From: Spirosoma luteum DSM 19990
GTDB taxonomy: Bacteria > Bacteroidota > Bacteroidia > Cytophagales > Spirosomataceae
Reading direction: 5' to 3'
Length of the DNA: 45,838 bases
Assembly (NCBI RefSeq): GCF_000374065.1
Contig: NZ_KB893251.1
Location: 84,349 to 130,186 of the forward strand
This document shows positions 7,638 to 16,005 of this stretch, one piece after another (the first letter of the stretch is position 1; every line of letters starts with the position of its first letter). The position numbers were made by a program, and so were the translations under genes. The notes beneath the pieces are model-generated. The model saw only the letters and a program-made list of their open reading frames with translations, did no database searches and was not told the origin of the DNA.

Positions 7638-8579
7638 ATGAACCTCGGCATTGAAACTGGCGGTACAAAACTGCAACTGGTAACGGACAATATGACTGGG
7701 CAGCTAACCCAGCGGTTCCGGTACACCGTTGATCCTACCCAGGGGGCGGCAGGAATTTTAGCCCAGATTGAGACTACTGTCCGGCAGCTTCCCGAGCTAC
7801 CACAGGCCATTGGCGTTGGCTTCGGGGGACCGGTCGACTGGCAATCAGGGCGTATTGCGGCTTCCCATCAGGTGGGTGGCTGGTCTGATTTCGACCTGAC
7901 CGACTGGCTCCACGACCTGGCTCCGGGTGCCCTCATCCGGGTAGAGAACGATGCTAACGTTGCCGCCCTTGGCGAGGCAAGACAGGGTGTTGCCAAAGGG
8001 TTCGGAACCGTGTTTTATATGACGCTGGGCAGTGGCGTTGGGGGAGGATTAGTTGTCAACCAGCATATTTACCACGGAGCCGTCCCTGGCGAAGCTGAAG
8101 TCGGGCATTTGTGGCTGGTGCCGCCTAGCGCTGATTCTCCGGGGCAAACCATTGAACAAACGGTATCGGGATGGGCTGTGGACAAGCAGATTCGGGAGCT
8201 GCTTCCGCAGCTCCCTCCTGATTCTGCACTAAGGCTAGCGGTTCAACAGGCCCACGGGCAGGGGTTGGCTGGTGGCGAAGCCCGGTTTTTACATCAGGCC
8301 TACGAAGCCAGTGATCCGGTAGCCCGTATGCTGATTGAACAGGTTGGCTCCGTTATAGCACTGGGTCTGTCGCACGTGGTGCACCTTTTTCATCCCGATG
8401 TGATTGTGCTGGGCGGAGGGCTTTCGCTCATTGGCGAACCCTTGCGGGCAGCCGTCCGACAGGCACTTCTTCGGTATGTCATGCCGTCATTTGGCAACCT
8501 TCCCGTCATCCTTTTGTCAAAACTCGGGGAAGATGCGGTTCCGGTAGGCGCGCTGGAATTGTTGATGAATGTAAAATAA
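7638..8579 (+). CDS. ROK-family sugar kinase lacking the usual zinc cysteines
   Basis: ROK proteins phosphorylate hexoses or aminosugars using ATP, or act as repressors. This one has no DNA-binding helix-turn-helix, so it is a kinase type. The ATP phosphate motif is GIETGGTK (4-11) and the catalytic Asp is D105 in VENDAN. The glycine loop GSGVGGGLV (131-139) and EVGH (154-157) are present. The CxCGxxGC zinc motif that normally follows EVGH is missing and replaced by LWLVPPSADSPGQ. The length of 313 residues is normal. It sits between the unknown exported protein and a SIS isomerase, suggesting a small sugar-phosphate operon. The substrate is not evident. Confidence 0.85.
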   Translation: MNLGIETGGTKLQLVTDNMTGQLTQRFRYTVDPTQGAAGILAQIETTVRQLPELPQAIGVGFGGPVDWQSGRIAASHQVGGWSDFDLTDWLHDLAPGALIRVENDANVAALGEARQGVAKGFGTVFYMTLGSGVGGGLVVNQHIYHGAVPGEAEVGHLWLVPPSADSPGQTIEQTVSGWAVDKQIRELLPQLPPDSALRLAVQQAHGQGLAGGEARFLHQAYEASDPVARMLIEQVGSVIALGLSHVVHLFHPDVIVLGGGLSLIGEPLRAAVRQALLRYVMPSFGNLPVILLSKLGEDAVPVGALELLMNVK

Positions 8580-8646
8580 CAAACCAAACTGTCGAAGCCA
8601 GTGAATGTACCCGTGAGGGACATCATTCATAATTCATCCTTAACTC

Positions 8647-9219
8647 ATGAATCAGTCCTACTTCAAAAATTACCTCGACCGTCAGAAAGCGACGTACGAT
8701 GCCATCCCGATTGATCGGGTAGAACAGTTGATTAACCTGATAAAAAAATGCCGGGATGAGGACCGGCAACTGTTTGCTTTTGGCAACGGAGGCAGCGCTT
8801 CCAACGTGTCTCATTTTATTACAGACCTGGGCAAAAGTGCCTCGGATCGGATGGAAACTGACGGCTCTGGCCGACGGTTCCGGTGTATGTCTCTGAATGA
8901 AAGTGTTTCCTGGATAACCGCCCTGGGGAACGATTTCGCTTACGAGGATGTGTACATGCGCCAGTTGCAGAACTACGCCCGCCCTGGTGATCTGGTGCTT
9001 ACGCTGAGTGTTAGCGGAAACTCGCCCAATGTGGTGAAAGCCGTGGAGTGGGCCAATCAGCATGGCCTGACAACCATTGCCCTGGTGGGCGGTAAGGGGG
9101 GACGACTAGCCGAACTGGCTCACGAATCCATCCTGATTCAGGACACCCACTACGGCCGGGTCGAAGATGCCCAGATGACCATCTGCCACATGCTCTGTTA
9201 TGGGTTTATTGACTCCTGA
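8647..9219 (+). CDS. SIS-domain isomerase, GmhA-like
   Basis: The 190-residue protein resembles phosphoheptose isomerase, which converts sedoheptulose 7-phosphate to D-glycero-manno-heptose 7-phosphate. FGNGGSASNVSHF (45-57), LSVSGNSPNVVKA (120-132) and the terminal GRVEDAQMTICHMLC (170-184) follow the GmhA pattern, including the zinc-type His near 181. The Glu in the GmhA AAEL motif is replaced by Asp (ITDLG, D60), and the NxSxG surroundings differ. It may therefore act on another sugar phosphate. No gmhB or hldE partner is nearby. It lies 67 bases after the ROK kinase. The stop codon overlaps the start of a perfect 37-bp hairpin. Confidence 0.8.
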   Translation: MNQSYFKNYLDRQKATYDAIPIDRVEQLINLIKKCRDEDRQLFAFGNGGSASNVSHFITDLGKSASDRMETDGSGRRFRCMSLNESVSWITALGNDFAYEDVYMRQLQNYARPGDLVLTLSVSGNSPNVVKAVEWANQHGLTTIALVGGKGGRLAELAHESILIQDTHYGRVEDAQMTICHMLCYGFIDS

Positions 9220-9305
9220 AATAGTGGTAAGTAGTAAGTGGTAAGTGGCTGACGCAAGTTTTGCTTTCGCGTCAGCCACTTACCACTTACTACTTACCAC
9301 TATTT
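9219..9305. terminator. Perfect 37-bp hairpin filling the gap between two convergent genes
   Basis: Bases 9219-9255 pair with 9269-9305 without a mismatch, around a 13-base loop. The arms are built from repeated GTGGTAAGTAGTAAGTGG-like words and end in GGCTGACGC. The element begins on the last base of the SIS gene stop codon and ends one base before the stop codon of the facing oxidoreductase gene. A bidirectional terminator is the simplest role. The arms end in AAAT/ATTT rather than a long T run. Confidence 0.75.
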
Positions 9306-9998
9306 TCAACTATACCGATCATTCCGCCAGGGGTATGCCGTATCGGAATAACCTCGCTCCTCCCAGAAACCAAGTTGATTTTTAGTCAGGAATTCAATCC
9401 GCTTTATCCATTTCGACCCTTTCCAGGCATACAGCTGCGGGGTTATCATTCGTAACGGGCCACCATGTTCGAGTGATAAAGGCTGTCCATCGGCAGTGTG
9501 AACCAATAGTACATCCGGCTTTAAGGCTTCCTCCAGCGAAACGTTGGTCGAATACCCGTCGTAGCCGTAGCACATTATATGCGTGGCTGAGCCTTTTGGG
9601 TCAACTAAAGCTGCCAGCTCCATAAACTGAACGCCCACCCAGGGAACGTTTAGCCGCGACCAGGTAGTAACGCAGTGAAAATCGCTGGTATCCTCCACCT
9701 GCGGCAGTGCCATCAGGTCGTCCCATTTCAAGCGGATGGGGTTATTCACCTCCCCATCAATGTTCAGTTGCCATTTGTCGAGCGGAATAGTTGGCTTGTA
9801 GCCCAGGTCCAGCACGGGCCATTTGGTGGTTACGGTTTGTCCAACCGGCACCGTTGGCATCCCATGGCGATTGGCCGGACCGGAGCCCCGTGGCTTCTGG
9901 TCGGTCATAGAGGGCGTACTACCCATTTTCTCCTCAAACCGGCGTTTGAGTTTCATCCGGGCTTCAATGATTTTATCCTGCTTTTCGTTGGCTTCCAT
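9306..9998 (-). CDS. Cytosolic sulfite-oxidase-like molybdoenzyme (YuiH type)
   Basis: The molybdopterin-binding fold is clear: RHGMPTVPVGQ (44-54), WPVLDLG (60-66), WQLNIDG (76-82) and FHCVTTWSR (107-115), in which C109 should ligate molybdenum. The ending AWKGSKWIKRIEFL is typical of the family. There is no signal peptide, and the N-terminal 25 residues are a charged helix, so it is cytosolic like the Bacillus YuiH group. The physiological substrate of this group is not established. The ATG at 9998 gives 230 residues; a TTG 69 bases upstream adds residues that look unrelated. No haem subunit or cofactor-synthesis genes are nearby. Confidence 0.85.
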   Translation of the reverse strand: MEANEKQDKIIEARMKLKRRFEEKMGSTPSMTDQKPRGSGPANRHGMPTVPVGQTVTTKWPVLDLGYKPTIPLDKWQLNIDGEVNNPIRLKWDDLMALPQVEDTSDFHCVTTWSRLNVPWVGVQFMELAALVDPKGSATHIMCYGYDGYSTNVSLEEALKPDVLLVHTADGQPLSLEHGGPLRMITPQLYAWKGSKWIKRIEFLTKNQLGFWEERGYSDTAYPWRNDRYS

Positions 9999-10098
9999 CA
10001 AAGTGATTCGCTTGTTGTCAACCTGATAACAGTGGTTTGTATTTTGTAGTTTTATCAGTCGGTTCAAATCCCGTTTTTCATCGGGTAACAGCCAATGG

Positions 10099-11172
10099 CT
10101 ACGACACCCGCACGTAACTCCCCAGCAGTTTCACTTCTGCCGAATGATGGTTTAATATATCCTGTAGCTCAGGGTCGCTAGCGTGTCCTTCGCATTCGAG
10201 CAGAAACCAGTACCGGAACGTGGCCCCATCGCGCAACGGGCGACTTTCGATTTTAGTCAGGTTTATTCCGCGCGCATTGAACTCCTGGAGAAACTCGGCC
10301 AGTACCCCCGGCGAATCGGTATTGGGCAACCGGGCAATGAGCGTGGTCTTGTCGTGGCCGCTGGGTTGATTTTCAAAGTCTTTGGCCAGAATAAGAAAAC
10401 GGGTTCGGTTCAGGTTGGTATTTTCGATATTGTCGAAGAATATGGGTACATCAAACAGTTTCGCGGCAATGTGCGAGCAAAGGGCCGCCGTGTTCGGGTC
10501 CTGTGCGGCCAGTTTAGCCGCTTTGGAAGTAGATTCGACCGGCACCATCTCCGCCTGTAGCCCATCGAACGAGTCACTCAGAAAGCGACTGCACTGACGG
10601 AAGGCAATATCTTTGGAATAAATATGGGTGATATCGGCCAGGTTCTCGGCTTTGGTAGCAAAGGTAAAATGGACGGAAAGGTGGGCTTCGGCGGCTATAC
10701 GCAGGTCTTTTTCGAGCAGTAGGTCGATGGCTTCGCTCACCACGCCCTCCTGGTTGTTCTCGATGGGAATTACCCCAAAACGAACCCGCCCCGTTTCTAC
10801 GCTCTCAAACACCGAACGGATGGTGGGCAATGCCACGTAGGCACTCATGGCGCCAAACCTACTTTCGGCAGCCTGATGGGTAAAGCTGCCTTCCGGCCCC
10901 AAAAAAGCGACCCGTTCCGGTAATTCCAGATTACGTGATACGGCAAAAATTTCCAGAAAGATAGCCTCGATGGCCGACCGGTTCAGCAAGCCGATATTCT
11001 GACTATTGAGCCGGTCCAGAATTTGTTTTTCGCGTTCGGGTCGGTAAATAACGGTGTTGGTCGTACGTTTGAACTCACCCACTTTCTTAACCAGTTCCAT
11101 CCGCTGATTGAGCAGCGTGAGGAGTTGGTCATCGAGGGCATCAATATCGTTACGGAGTGATTCGAGGGTCAT
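10099..11172 (-). CDS. pheA: Chorismate mutase / prephenate dehydratase (P-protein)
   Basis: A bifunctional enzyme of phenylalanine synthesis converting chorismate to prephenate, then to phenylpyruvate. Residues 1-85 are an AroQ-type mutase (LRNDIDALDDQLLTLLNQRMELVKKVGEFK). Residues 87-265 are the dehydratase, starting VAFLGPEGSFTHQAA, with NRTRFLIL at 255-262. Residues 275-357 are a regulatory ACT domain with the ESRP motif (309-312) that binds phenylalanine, so feedback inhibition is expected. The length of 357 residues is typical. I chose the ATG at 11172 over a TTG one codon upstream. It lies downstream of parE on the same strand, separated by an inverted repeat, so it probably has its own promoter. 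Confidence 0.95.
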   Translation of the reverse strand: MTLESLRNDIDALDDQLLTLLNQRMELVKKVGEFKRTTNTVIYRPEREKQILDRLNSQNIGLLNRSAIEAIFLEIFAVSRNLELPERVAFLGPEGSFTHQAAESRFGAMSAYVALPTIRSVFESVETGRVRFGVIPIENNQEGVVSEAIDLLLEKDLRIAAEAHLSVHFTFATKAENLADITHIYSKDIAFRQCSRFLSDSFDGLQAEMVPVESTSKAAKLAAQDPNTAALCSHIAAKLFDVPIFFDNIENTNLNRTRFLILAKDFENQPSGHDKTTLIARLPNTDSPGVLAEFLQEFNARGINLTKIESRPLRDGATFRYWFLLECEGHASDPELQDILNHHSAEVKLLGSYVRVS

Positions 11173-11180
11173 CAAGACTG

Positions 11181-11268
11181 GTTTGACGTTTGTAGTTCGG
11201 GCCGCCAGAGCGGTTTAACGCTGCGAATTTGCCAAATAAACACGAACTACGAACGTCAAACGTCAAAC
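11181..11268. repeat. Inverted repeat with GTTTGACGTTTG arms between parE and pheA
   Basis: GTTTGACGTTTG (11181-11192) is the exact inverse of 11257-11268. The left arm continues TAGTTCG (11193-11199), which pairs with CGAACTA (11243-11249). The right arm carries an extra 7 bases between the two blocks. It shares its 12-base word with the element at 5862-5970. It occupies almost the entire space between the parE stop and the pheA start. Confidence 0.65.
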
Positions 11269-11272
11269 TATT

Positions 11273-13171
11273 TCACACCAGCTCTACCTCATCCATATCC
11301 TTCTCCACGCGCAGATTGTCTATAATGAACCGCTGCCGGTCGGGCGTGTTCTTGCCCATGTAGTAGCTCAGTAATTTAAAAACAGACGTTTCCTTCTGCA
11401 TGATGACCGGTTCCAGCCGCATGTTTTCGCCAATGAACAGACCAAACTCATCCGGCGAAATCTCACCAAGACCTTTAAATCGGGTAATCTCTATCTTCTT
11501 CCCTCCTTTGGTCAGTTTCTCCATAGCACCCTGCTTTTCCTCTTCCGAGTAGCAGTAGGTCGTTTCCTTGTGGTTTTTGGGATTACGAACCCGGAACAGG
11601 GGTGTTTCCAGAATGTACAGGTGCCCGTTGCGGACCAGATCGGGAAAAAACTGGAGAAAGAAGGTCAGCATCAGCAACCGGATGTGCATCCCGTCTACAT
11701 CGGCATCCGTGGCAATCACGATGCGGTTATAACGAAGTCCTTCCAGGCCATCTTCGATATCGAGGGCGTGCTGGAGCAGATTAAACTCTTCGTTTTCGTA
11801 CACCACTTTTTTGGTCAGGCCGAAGCAGTTGAGCGGTTTGCCCCGCAAGCTGAACACTGCCTGTAGCTGCACATTGCGCGATTTGGTAATGGAACCACTG
11901 GCCGAATCGCCCTCGGTTATGAACAGGGTTGTTTCTAACCGGTCTTCGGCTTTCAGGTCGGGCAAGTGGTTGCGGCAGTCCCGCAGTTTCTTGTTGTGCA
12001 GGCTTGCCTTTTTGGCCCGGTCGTTGGCCAGTTTTTTGATACCAGCGAGTTCTTTTCGCTCCCGCTCCGACTGTTCGATTCGCTTTTTGAGGGCGTCGCG
12101 GATGGCGGGGTTGATGTGGAGGAAATCGTCCAGCTGCGCTTTTACAAAATCAAGCACAAACGACCGGACGGATTGACTCTCGGAGTCGGGAGCCATGTTA
12201 ATAGACCCCAGCTTTGTTTTGGTTTGTGATTCAAAGACCGGTTCCTGTACCCGGATGCTGATGGCTGCAATGATAGAGCCCCGAATGTCGGACGGGTCAT
12301 AATCCTTACCGAAGTGTTCGCGCACGGTTTTGACGATGGCTTCGCGAAGAGCCGCCAAGTGGGTACCGCCCTGCGTGGTGTATTGTCCGTTTACGAATGA
12401 ATAGTATTCTTCGCCATACTGATTACCGTGGGTCAGGGCAATTTCCAGGTCGTTGCCCTTCAAATGGATAATGGGATACCGGAGCGAATCTTCGTCTTTT
12501 TTGGTCTTGTCGCGGAGCAGATCGAGCAAACCATTCTGCGAGATATACTTCTGCTTATTAAACGAGAGGGTAAGCCCAGCATTCAGGTAGCAGTAGTTCC
12601 AGATCATGTTTTCCAGAAACTGCGGAATGAAATGGAAATTTTTGAACACCGTATCATCCGGTTCGAAGCAGATGAGCGTCCCATTGCGCTCGGTCGTAAC
12701 CTCTTCGCCTTTGTGTTTGAGAATACCCCGCTCAAATTCGGCCCATACCGTGCGCCCATCGCGGAAGGACTGTACCCGGAAATAAGTAGCCAGCGCATTG
12801 ACAGCTTTTGTTCCAACGCCATTCAGCCCAACCGATTTCTGGAACGCACCCGAATCATACTTACCACCTGTATTAATCTTGGAAACAACTTCAACCACCT
12901 TCCCCAGGGGAATACCCCGGCCATAATCGCGTACTTCAACCCGATGGTCTGTCACCCGCACCTCAATCGTTTTGCCGAAGCCCATTACGTGCTCGTCAAT
13001 ACAATTGTCAATCGTTTCTTTTATAAGGACGTAGATACCATCGTCAGCCGCCGATCCGTCGCCGAGTTTACCAATATACATGCCTGGTCTCAGGCGAATG
13101 TGCTCACGCCAATCCAGTGAGCGGATACTATCTTCATTGTATTGAACCGACTGATTCAGCAATTCTGCCAT
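11273..13171 (-). CDS. parE: DNA topoisomerase IV subunit B
   Basis: This is the ATPase subunit of the type IIA topoisomerase that decatenates chromosomes. The GHKL ATP site is visible: E52 and N56 in [19 protein letters not shown] (82-90) and [13 protein letters not shown]. The TOPRIM domain has [16 protein letters not shown] and [13 protein letters not shown]. The C-terminal part has [10 protein letters not shown]. The length of 632 residues and the SGSITKSRN wording favour ParE over GyrB for Bacteroidota. The ATG start [20 protein letters not shown] is natural. No parC is in the window. It is divergent from the polysaccharide locus. Confidence 0.93.
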   Translation of the reverse strand: MAELLNQSVQYNEDSIRSLDWREHIRLRPGMYIGKLGDGSAADDGIYVLIKETIDNCIDEHVMGFGKTIEVRVTDHRVEVRDYGRGIPLGKVVEVVSKINTGGKYDSGAFQKSVGLNGVGTKAVNALATYFRVQSFRDGRTVWAEFERGILKHKGEEVTTERNGTLICFEPDDTVFKNFHFIPQFLENMIWNYCYLNAGLTLSFNKQKYISQNGLLDLLRDKTKKDEDSLRYPIIHLKGNDLEIALTHGNQYGEEYYSFVNGQYTTQGGTHLAALREAIVKTVREHFGKDYDPSDIRGSIIAAISIRVQEPVFESQTKTKLGSINMAPDSESQSVRSFVLDFVKAQLDDFLHINPAIRDALKKRIEQSERERKELAGIKKLANDRAKKASLHNKKLRDCRNHLPDLKAEDRLETTLFITEGDSASGSITKSRNVQLQAVFSLRGKPLNCFGLTKKVVYENEEFNLLQHALDIEDGLEGLRYNRIVIATDADVDGMHIRLLMLTFFLQFFPDLVRNGHLYILETPLFRVRNPKNHKETTYCYSEEEKQGAMEKLTKGGKKIEITRFKGLGEISPDEFGLFIGENMRLEPVIMQKETSVFKLLSYYMGKNTPDRQRFIIDNLRVEKDMDEVELV

Positions 13172-13418
13172 AGGAATTGAGTAACTAAATTTTTAGGATA
13201 AGCAGTAATCGAACGTAACTACCTGACTTGAACATTGGAAAAGTTATACCGTTACAGAGGGCTCATAAAAATACCGTAGCGTAGGAAACTGTTTAAAATC
13301 CAGAAAAAGTTCACTTACTTTGTCAACTGAACACACCCTATGTACTATGTACTACGTCTGTTCGTTAGATATAGGTCTTTTTCGTAATCGCATGAGAGTT
13401 GTTCGACTTCTTAAAAAT

Positions 13419-15989
13419 ATGCAAAATTCAGGAATTAAACACCGCTTGCCACTTCTTTTTTTTTATTTTAATACAATCTTTTCCCTCCGTCTCTTTTGTG
13501 CCTCTCTGGCAGTGAGTTCCCTGTGGCTGGGCTTTTCGGCTCAGGCCCAGATTACAGCGCCCGCTGCCACACCCAGTGCTCCCACTACATCACCAGCCAG
13601 TCCGGGTCGGGGTGCTCCCGTACCGGCCGGCGTAAATGTCAATAATCTTCCCCCCAGCGTTCAGCAACAGATCAGACAGGCAACCCAGGGGAATGCCAAC
13701 CAGCGGGGGCAAACGCCGGGGGCCACTACGACCGATGGTGCAACCACCGACCCTGCCCGTACGGAAGCTGATTTTGAACGGCAACTCGATACGACGGCCG
13801 GTGGCGCGGATCAGGCCAGAGCTAAGCAGTCGTTCAGAGATGCACAAGATCGGGAAGCAGCTGAAAGACGACAGAAGTTATTTGGCTATTCCATCTTCGA
13901 TCAGGCCATGGAAAAAACCTTCCAGCCCAATATCAGCATGGCTACTCCCCGGAACTACATTGTTGGCCCCGGCGACGAGCTAAATATTCGAATGTACGGT
14001 TACTCGGAAGGTGATTATTCCCAGAAGGTGTCGCCGGAAGGGTTCGTTTATATTGCCGGGCAAACCGGTATCGGGCCAATTTCGGTCATAGGGCTCACAG
14101 TAGAGGCAACCAAAGCCCGCCTGACGAGCCGGATGGCCAACAAATTCGTGGGGCTTCGCAATTCGTCCTACGGCGCTCAGAACACGTTTCTGGAAGTATC
14201 GCTGGGTAGCGTTCGGAGTATTCGGGTTACCGTAACGGGGGATGCCCTCAGACCGGGCACCTACACCATGTCATCCCTGTCGACGGTTATGAACGCCATC
14301 TATCAGTCGGGCGGCCCCAGTGAAATTGGTTCGTTCCGTAAGGTTCAGCTTATCCGCAACAATAAGGTTATTACAACCCTGGACCTGTATGACTATGTGC
14401 TGACCGGTGTTCAGCAAAATGACTTCCGGCTACAGGACAACGACAATATCCGGTTTACTACCTACATCGAACGGGTTGAAGTCAGCGGGGCCGTTAAGCG
14501 GGATAAAATCTTCGAAATGCTGCCCAAAGAAACCCTGGATCGGCTCATCTTCTACGCGGGCGACTTTACGGCCAATGCGTACAAGAGCAGAATCAAAGTT
14601 ACGCGGCTCACCGACCGCGAACAGAAAGTGATTGATGTAACGGTTCCCGAGTTCAAGACATTTGAGATGCAGGATGGTGACCGGGTTGAAGTAGAACGGC
14701 TATTGAATCGTTTTGAAAACAAGATCACTATAGAAGGGGCTGTTTTTCGGCCGGGGCAGTATTCGCTCGATAACAACGGGACGCTCAAACAACTCATCGC
14801 TTCGGCCGAAGGGCTCAAAGGGGATGCCTTCACGGGTCGGATTAACATTATCAGAACGCGGGAAGACCTGGCGGTAGAAAGTCTGTCGATTAACCTGGCC
14901 GATATCATGACCGGAGCACAGCCCGATATCCCTTTGCAGCGGGAAGATCAGGTTATCATTCCCTCCCGTTTCGATCTGGCCCAGCAGGCTACCATTTCGG
15001 TAACGGGCGAGGTAAACAGAATCGACACCGACATGCCTTTCATGGCGAACATGACACTGGACGATGCCCTGGTTCGGACGGGGGGACTGAAAGAGTCGGC
15101 AGCAGCCTCGCAGGTGGAAGTTATCCGTCGGCGAAAAGATGTTGACCCCCGTTCAACAACGTCCCAACTGGCCACTGTTTTCCGCTTCGATGTTAACCGG
15201 GACCTTACCATTGGCAACGATGCGAACAAGACGTTTACCCTAGAGCCATTTGACCAGATTGTTGTGCGCCGGTCTCCCAATTACGCGGTTCAAACCTATG
15301 CCACAATAGTTGGCGAAGTAATTGTACCGGGTGAGTACGCTATCGTCAGTAAAGACCAGAAAATTTCTGATCTGATTAAGCAGTCCGGTGGCTTGTCACC
15401 GTACGCCTATATAGAAGGGGCAACGCTGGTACGCCCGGTGCAGTTGAGTGAGGATGAAATAAATCGAAAACAACGGGCTATTGATGAGATAGCCAGCAAT
15501 GTAGCCAAGAGCGTGGTGGAAACTGAGACCGTTACCACGAGTACAACCGAACCACTGAATATCGATCTGAAAAAAATACTGGCCAATCCGGGGTCATCGG
15601 AAGATATACTGGTGCAGGCGGGTGATGTGCTGCGGATACCTAAGTTACTGGAAACGGTTCGTATTCAGGGCGAGGTTCAATTACCCAACACGGTTAAATA
15701 CCGGGCTAACCAGAGTTTTCAGGATTATATATCCCAAACGGGCGGCTACACCTCGAAATCGCAGAAACGGAAGTCGTTCATCGTATATGCAAACGGCTCC
15801 GTTGATCGGACCCGCAAGTTCATGTTCTTCAACATATACCCCCGCGTAGCACCCGGTGCCGAAATAGTAGTGCCACGTGAAGCCCGGACTCCGCTGAGTG
15901 CCCAGCAAATACTATCCTCTACGGTTGGTATCGCGGGTTCTTTACTAACACTTATTACTACCCTTTTAGTGATATCCCGTATCAATTAA
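13419..15989 (+). CDS. Outer-membrane polysaccharide export protein with SLBB repeats (Wza/OPX type)
   Basis: This protein forms the outer-membrane and periplasmic exit channel for a surface polysaccharide. With the ATG at 13419 it has 856 residues, far longer than Wza (about 360); a start at 13392 is possible. A hydrophobic signal region ends FSAQAQ near residue 48, followed by a Pro/Thr/Gln-rich linker. The Poly_export domain starts near 173 (TPRNYIVGPGDELNIRMYG). Six SLBB-like segments begin near 267, 350, 434, 524, 626 and 746, each opening with a G(E/A/D)-V/A-type strand. A C-terminal hydrophobic helix (SLLTLITTLLVISRIN) could span the outer membrane. It starts a long co-directional run, 16 bases before the Wzz-like gene. 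Confidence 0.9.
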   Translation: MQNSGIKHRLPLLFFYFNTIFSLRLFCASLAVSSLWLGFSAQAQITAPAATPSAPTTSPASPGRGAPVPAGVNVNNLPPSVQQQIRQATQGNANQRGQTPGATTTDGATTDPARTEADFERQLDTTAGGADQARAKQSFRDAQDREAAERRQKLFGYSIFDQAMEKTFQPNISMATPRNYIVGPGDELNIRMYGYSEGDYSQKVSPEGFVYIAGQTGIGPISVIGLTVEATKARLTSRMANKFVGLRNSSYGAQNTFLEVSLGSVRSIRVTVTGDALRPGTYTMSSLSTVMNAIYQSGGPSEIGSFRKVQLIRNNKVITTLDLYDYVLTGVQQNDFRLQDNDNIRFTTYIERVEVSGAVKRDKIFEMLPKETLDRLIFYAGDFTANAYKSRIKVTRLTDREQKVIDVTVPEFKTFEMQDGDRVEVERLLNRFENKITIEGAVFRPGQYSLDNNGTLKQLIASAEGLKGDAFTGRINIIRTREDLAVESLSINLADIMTGAQPDIPLQREDQVIIPSRFDLAQQATISVTGEVNRIDTDMPFMANMTLDDALVRTGGLKESAAASQVEVIRRRKDVDPRSTTSQLATVFRFDVNRDLTIGNDANKTFTLEPFDQIVVRRSPNYAVQTYATIVGEVIVPGEYAIVSKDQKISDLIKQSGGLSPYAYIEGATLVRPVQLSEDEINRKQRAIDEIASNVAKSVVETETVTTSTTEPLNIDLKKILANPGSSEDILVQAGDVLRIPKLLETVRIQGEVQLPNTVKYRANQSFQDYISQTGGYTSKSQKRKSFIVYANGSVDRTRKFMFFNIYPRVAPGAEIVVPREARTPLSAQQILSSTVGIAGSLLTLITTLLVISRIN

Positions 15990-16005
15990 TCGGGGATTTA
16001 CCCTT

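Noticed and set aside
8580..8646. Hairpin between the ROK and SIS genes
   Set aside because: Only short, gapped pairing around GAATGT/ACATCATTC is possible, too weak to list as a feature.
9219..9305. CRISPR-like array, because TAAGTGG words repeat
   Set aside because: The words are adjacent without spacers and are explained by one long hairpin. No cas genes are present.
11173..11272. Leader-peptide attenuator or T-box for pheA
   Set aside because: I see no Phe-rich short peptide and no T-box sequence. The structure is the inverted repeat shared with the aguB region.
12428..13120. Open frame of 230 codons antisense to parE
   Set aside because: parE is unmistakable here, and the antisense translation has no recognisable motif.
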